NCBI GenBank assembly: GCA_025927795.1
Contig: JAICKT010000247.1
Location: forward strand, 1-6,721
DNA from: Parafilimonas sp.
GTDB lineage: Bacteria > Bacteroidota > Bacteroidia > Chitinophagales > Chitinophagaceae
Direction of reading: 5' to 3'
Length of the DNA stretch: 6,721 nt
Shown piece after piece: positions 5,320-6,721 of this stretch. The position numbers and the translations under genes are program-made. Position 1 is the stretch's first letter. Every line of letters starts with the position of its first letter. The notes beneath the pieces were generated by a model. The model searched no databases, was not told the origin of the DNA, and saw only the letters and a list, made by a program, of their open reading frames with translations.

Positions 5320-6721
5320 TTATTTCTTGGCTTCAAAATGATATTTCCCGGAACCCACTTCCACTTCAACATAACCATCTTTTGTTTCACCAACTTTTAT
5401 GTTTTGTGCTGATAAAGGTTTCCCACTTTCAGTTATCGCATCAGCATTTGATGCAGGAATAAAAATAGTTGCTTTTGTATTGGCTGGAATTTCAACATCC
5501 ATTTCAATTTTATCACCATCGATTTTCCAATTGTTGCTTGCAGTGCCGTAATAAGTTTTTAATGATGCAGATGCATTTGTAAAATCTCCGCCAATATGTG
5601 GCTGAATTTTTATGTGCTTGTAACCAACACCATCTTCATACGTATCAAGACCAACCATTTTTCTGTACAACCAATCGCCAATCGCACCATAAGCATAATG
5701 ATTGAATGAATTCATACCGGGCGTTTGAAATGTGCTGTCTGGTCTCTCGCCATCCCATCTTTCCCATATTGTTGTTGCGCCCATTTTCACGGGATACAAC
5801 CATGAAGGATATGTATCCTGCAATAATAATTTATATGCAATACTATCATAACCAAAACGTGTAAGTACATGACATAAATAAGGTGTCCCCAAAAATCCTG
5901 TTGTTAAATGATTATCATAACTCTCAACATTATCAGCTAATCTTTCTGCGGCTTGCTTGCGTAAATTTTCAGGCAACATATCGAAGTTTAAAGCAAGCAC
6001 GTAAGCTGTTTGCGTTCCTGAAACCAATCTTCCATTTGGTGTCATATATTCTTTTACAAAAGCATCTTTTATTTTTTGCAATAGCGCTGAATATGTTTGC
6101 GCATCATCTTTTTTGCCCAGCACATTTGCTGCATCAATTAATAGTTGCGTTGAATGCGCATAAAAACATTGTGCAATTAAATATTTATCTGTAACTGCAG
6201 AGCGACCATCGTTATCATCAAACGGGCGATAGAATAACCAATCACCAAAATGAAAACCTGTTTGCCATAAATTATTTTTGCTTTTACTTGTCATAAAATC
6301 AACCCATGCCTTCATGCTTGAATATTGATTTTCCAAAATCCTTTTATCACCATAAGCCAAATACATATTCCATGGAACAATTGTGCTTACATCTGCCCAG
6401 CCTGTTGAACCACTTGCACCTTCACCCAAAACATTTGGAATTACAAAAGGCACACTACCGTTTTCAAGCTGGTCTGCAGCAATGTCTTTTGCCCACTTTT
6501 CCATAAAACTATTTACGTTCATATTGAAAGATGCAGTGCGCGAAAAAACCTGCGCATCACCTGTCCAGCCTAAACGTTCATCACGTTGCGGACAATCAGT
6601 TGGCACATCTAAAAAATTTCCTTTTTGCCCCCACTGAATGTTATGCTGTAGTTGATTGATGAGCGGATTGGAAGAAGTAAAACTTCCTGTCGGTTCCATA
6701 TCAGAATACAAAGCAACTGCA
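5320..6721 (-). CDS. GH78 alpha-L-rhamnosidase (C-terminal part, runs off right edge)
   Basis: This inverting hydrolase releases terminal alpha-L-rhamnose from glycans or glycosides, probably in the periplasm or at the cell surface. The visible 466 residues are numbered here from the edge. The N-terminal sandwich domains and any signal peptide lie outside. The reading frame is open to the window edge, and the TTG at 6711-6709 is an internal leucine codon, not a start. The (alpha/alpha)6 barrel shows the GH78 signature PTDCPQRDERLGWTGD at 40-55, where E48 is the predicted general acid, and GATTIWERWDG at about 315-325, where E320 (codon 5763-5761) is the predicted general base. A final beta-sandwich (about 380-466) matches the usual C-terminal GH78 domain. 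It is the first visible gene of the cluster and lies 58 nt ahead of rhaT, which would import its product. Full GH78 proteins usually exceed 850 aa, so about half is missing. Confidence 0.94.
   Translation of the reverse strand, partial: AVALYSDMEPTGSFTSSNPLINQLQHNIQWGQKGNFLDVPTDCPQRDERLGWTGDAQVFSRTASFNMNVNSFMEKWAKDIAADQLENGSVPFVIPNVLGEGASGSTGWADVSTIVPWNMYLAYGDKRILENQYSSMKAWVDFMTSKSKNNLWQTGFHFGDWLFYRPFDDNDGRSAVTDKYLIAQCFYAHSTQLLIDAANVLGKKDDAQTYSALLQKIKDAFVKEYMTPNGRLVSGTQTAYVLALNFDMLPENLRKQAAERLADNVESYDNHLTTGFLGTPYLCHVLTRFGYDSIAYKLLLQDTYPSWLYPVKMGATTIWERWDGERPDSTFQTPGMNSFNHYAYGAIGDWLYRKMVGLDTYEDGVGYKHIKIQPHIGGDFTNASASLKTYYGTASNNWKIDGDKIEMDVEIPANTKATIFIPASNADAITESGKPLSAQNIKVGETKDGYVEVEVGSGKYHFEAKK

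Noticed and set aside
5883..6637. Plus-strand frames opposite the GH78 gene
   Set aside because: They are antisense to the catalytic domain, with no domain resemblance; the GH78 frame accounts for the sequence.
6709..6711. TTG as the start of the GH78-like protein
   Set aside because: The frame stays open upstream to the window edge (Ala-Val-Ala-Leu), and the sequence here is mid-protein for GH78; the gene is simply cut by the window.

Overview
The window suggests a member of the Bacteroidota, probably of the Chitinophagaceae type. The DNA is AT-rich and gene starts lack Shine-Dalgarno sequences. The proteins (a GH78 rhamnosidase, RhaT, RhaM and a Pseudomonas stutzeri-type rhamnose isomerase) resemble plant-sugar loci of that phylum. 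The lineage is an inference from style, not a marker gene.

All six genes lie on the minus strand, so transcription runs from high to low coordinates. In that order they are: the C-terminal half of a GH78 alpha-L-rhamnosidase, entering from the right edge (6721-5320); the L-rhamnose transporter rhaT (5261-4206); a secreted GH39-like glycoside hydrolase (4107-2626); the L-rhamnose mutarotase rhaM (2608-2294); an L-arabinose/L-fucose isomerase-family enzyme (2282-852); and the N-terminal half of a rhaI-type L-rhamnose isomerase, leaving at the left edge (647-1).

Together they describe L-rhamnose scavenging. GH78 (with GH39 possibly acting on a neighbouring linkage) releases sugar outside the cytoplasm, RhaT imports L-rhamnose with a cation, RhaM interconverts its anomers, and RhaI isomerises it to L-rhamnulose. 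The kinase, aldolase, lactaldehyde enzymes, regulator and operon promoter are not in the window. The second isomerase, sitting 11 nt after rhaM, is the least explained gene.

Three of the five gene junctions are loose (58, 98 and 204 nt), and each carries a different repeat: a 14-bp tandem duplication (5275-5302), a pair of related hairpins (4149-4197), and a concentric inverted-repeat element with 16-bp perfect termini (687-855). The terminal repeat of that last element contains the stop codon of the isomerase gene. It is the most unusual structure in the window and looks like a small non-coding mobile or REP/MITE-like element. No RNA gene, CRISPR array, complete insertion sequence or convincing promoter was found.
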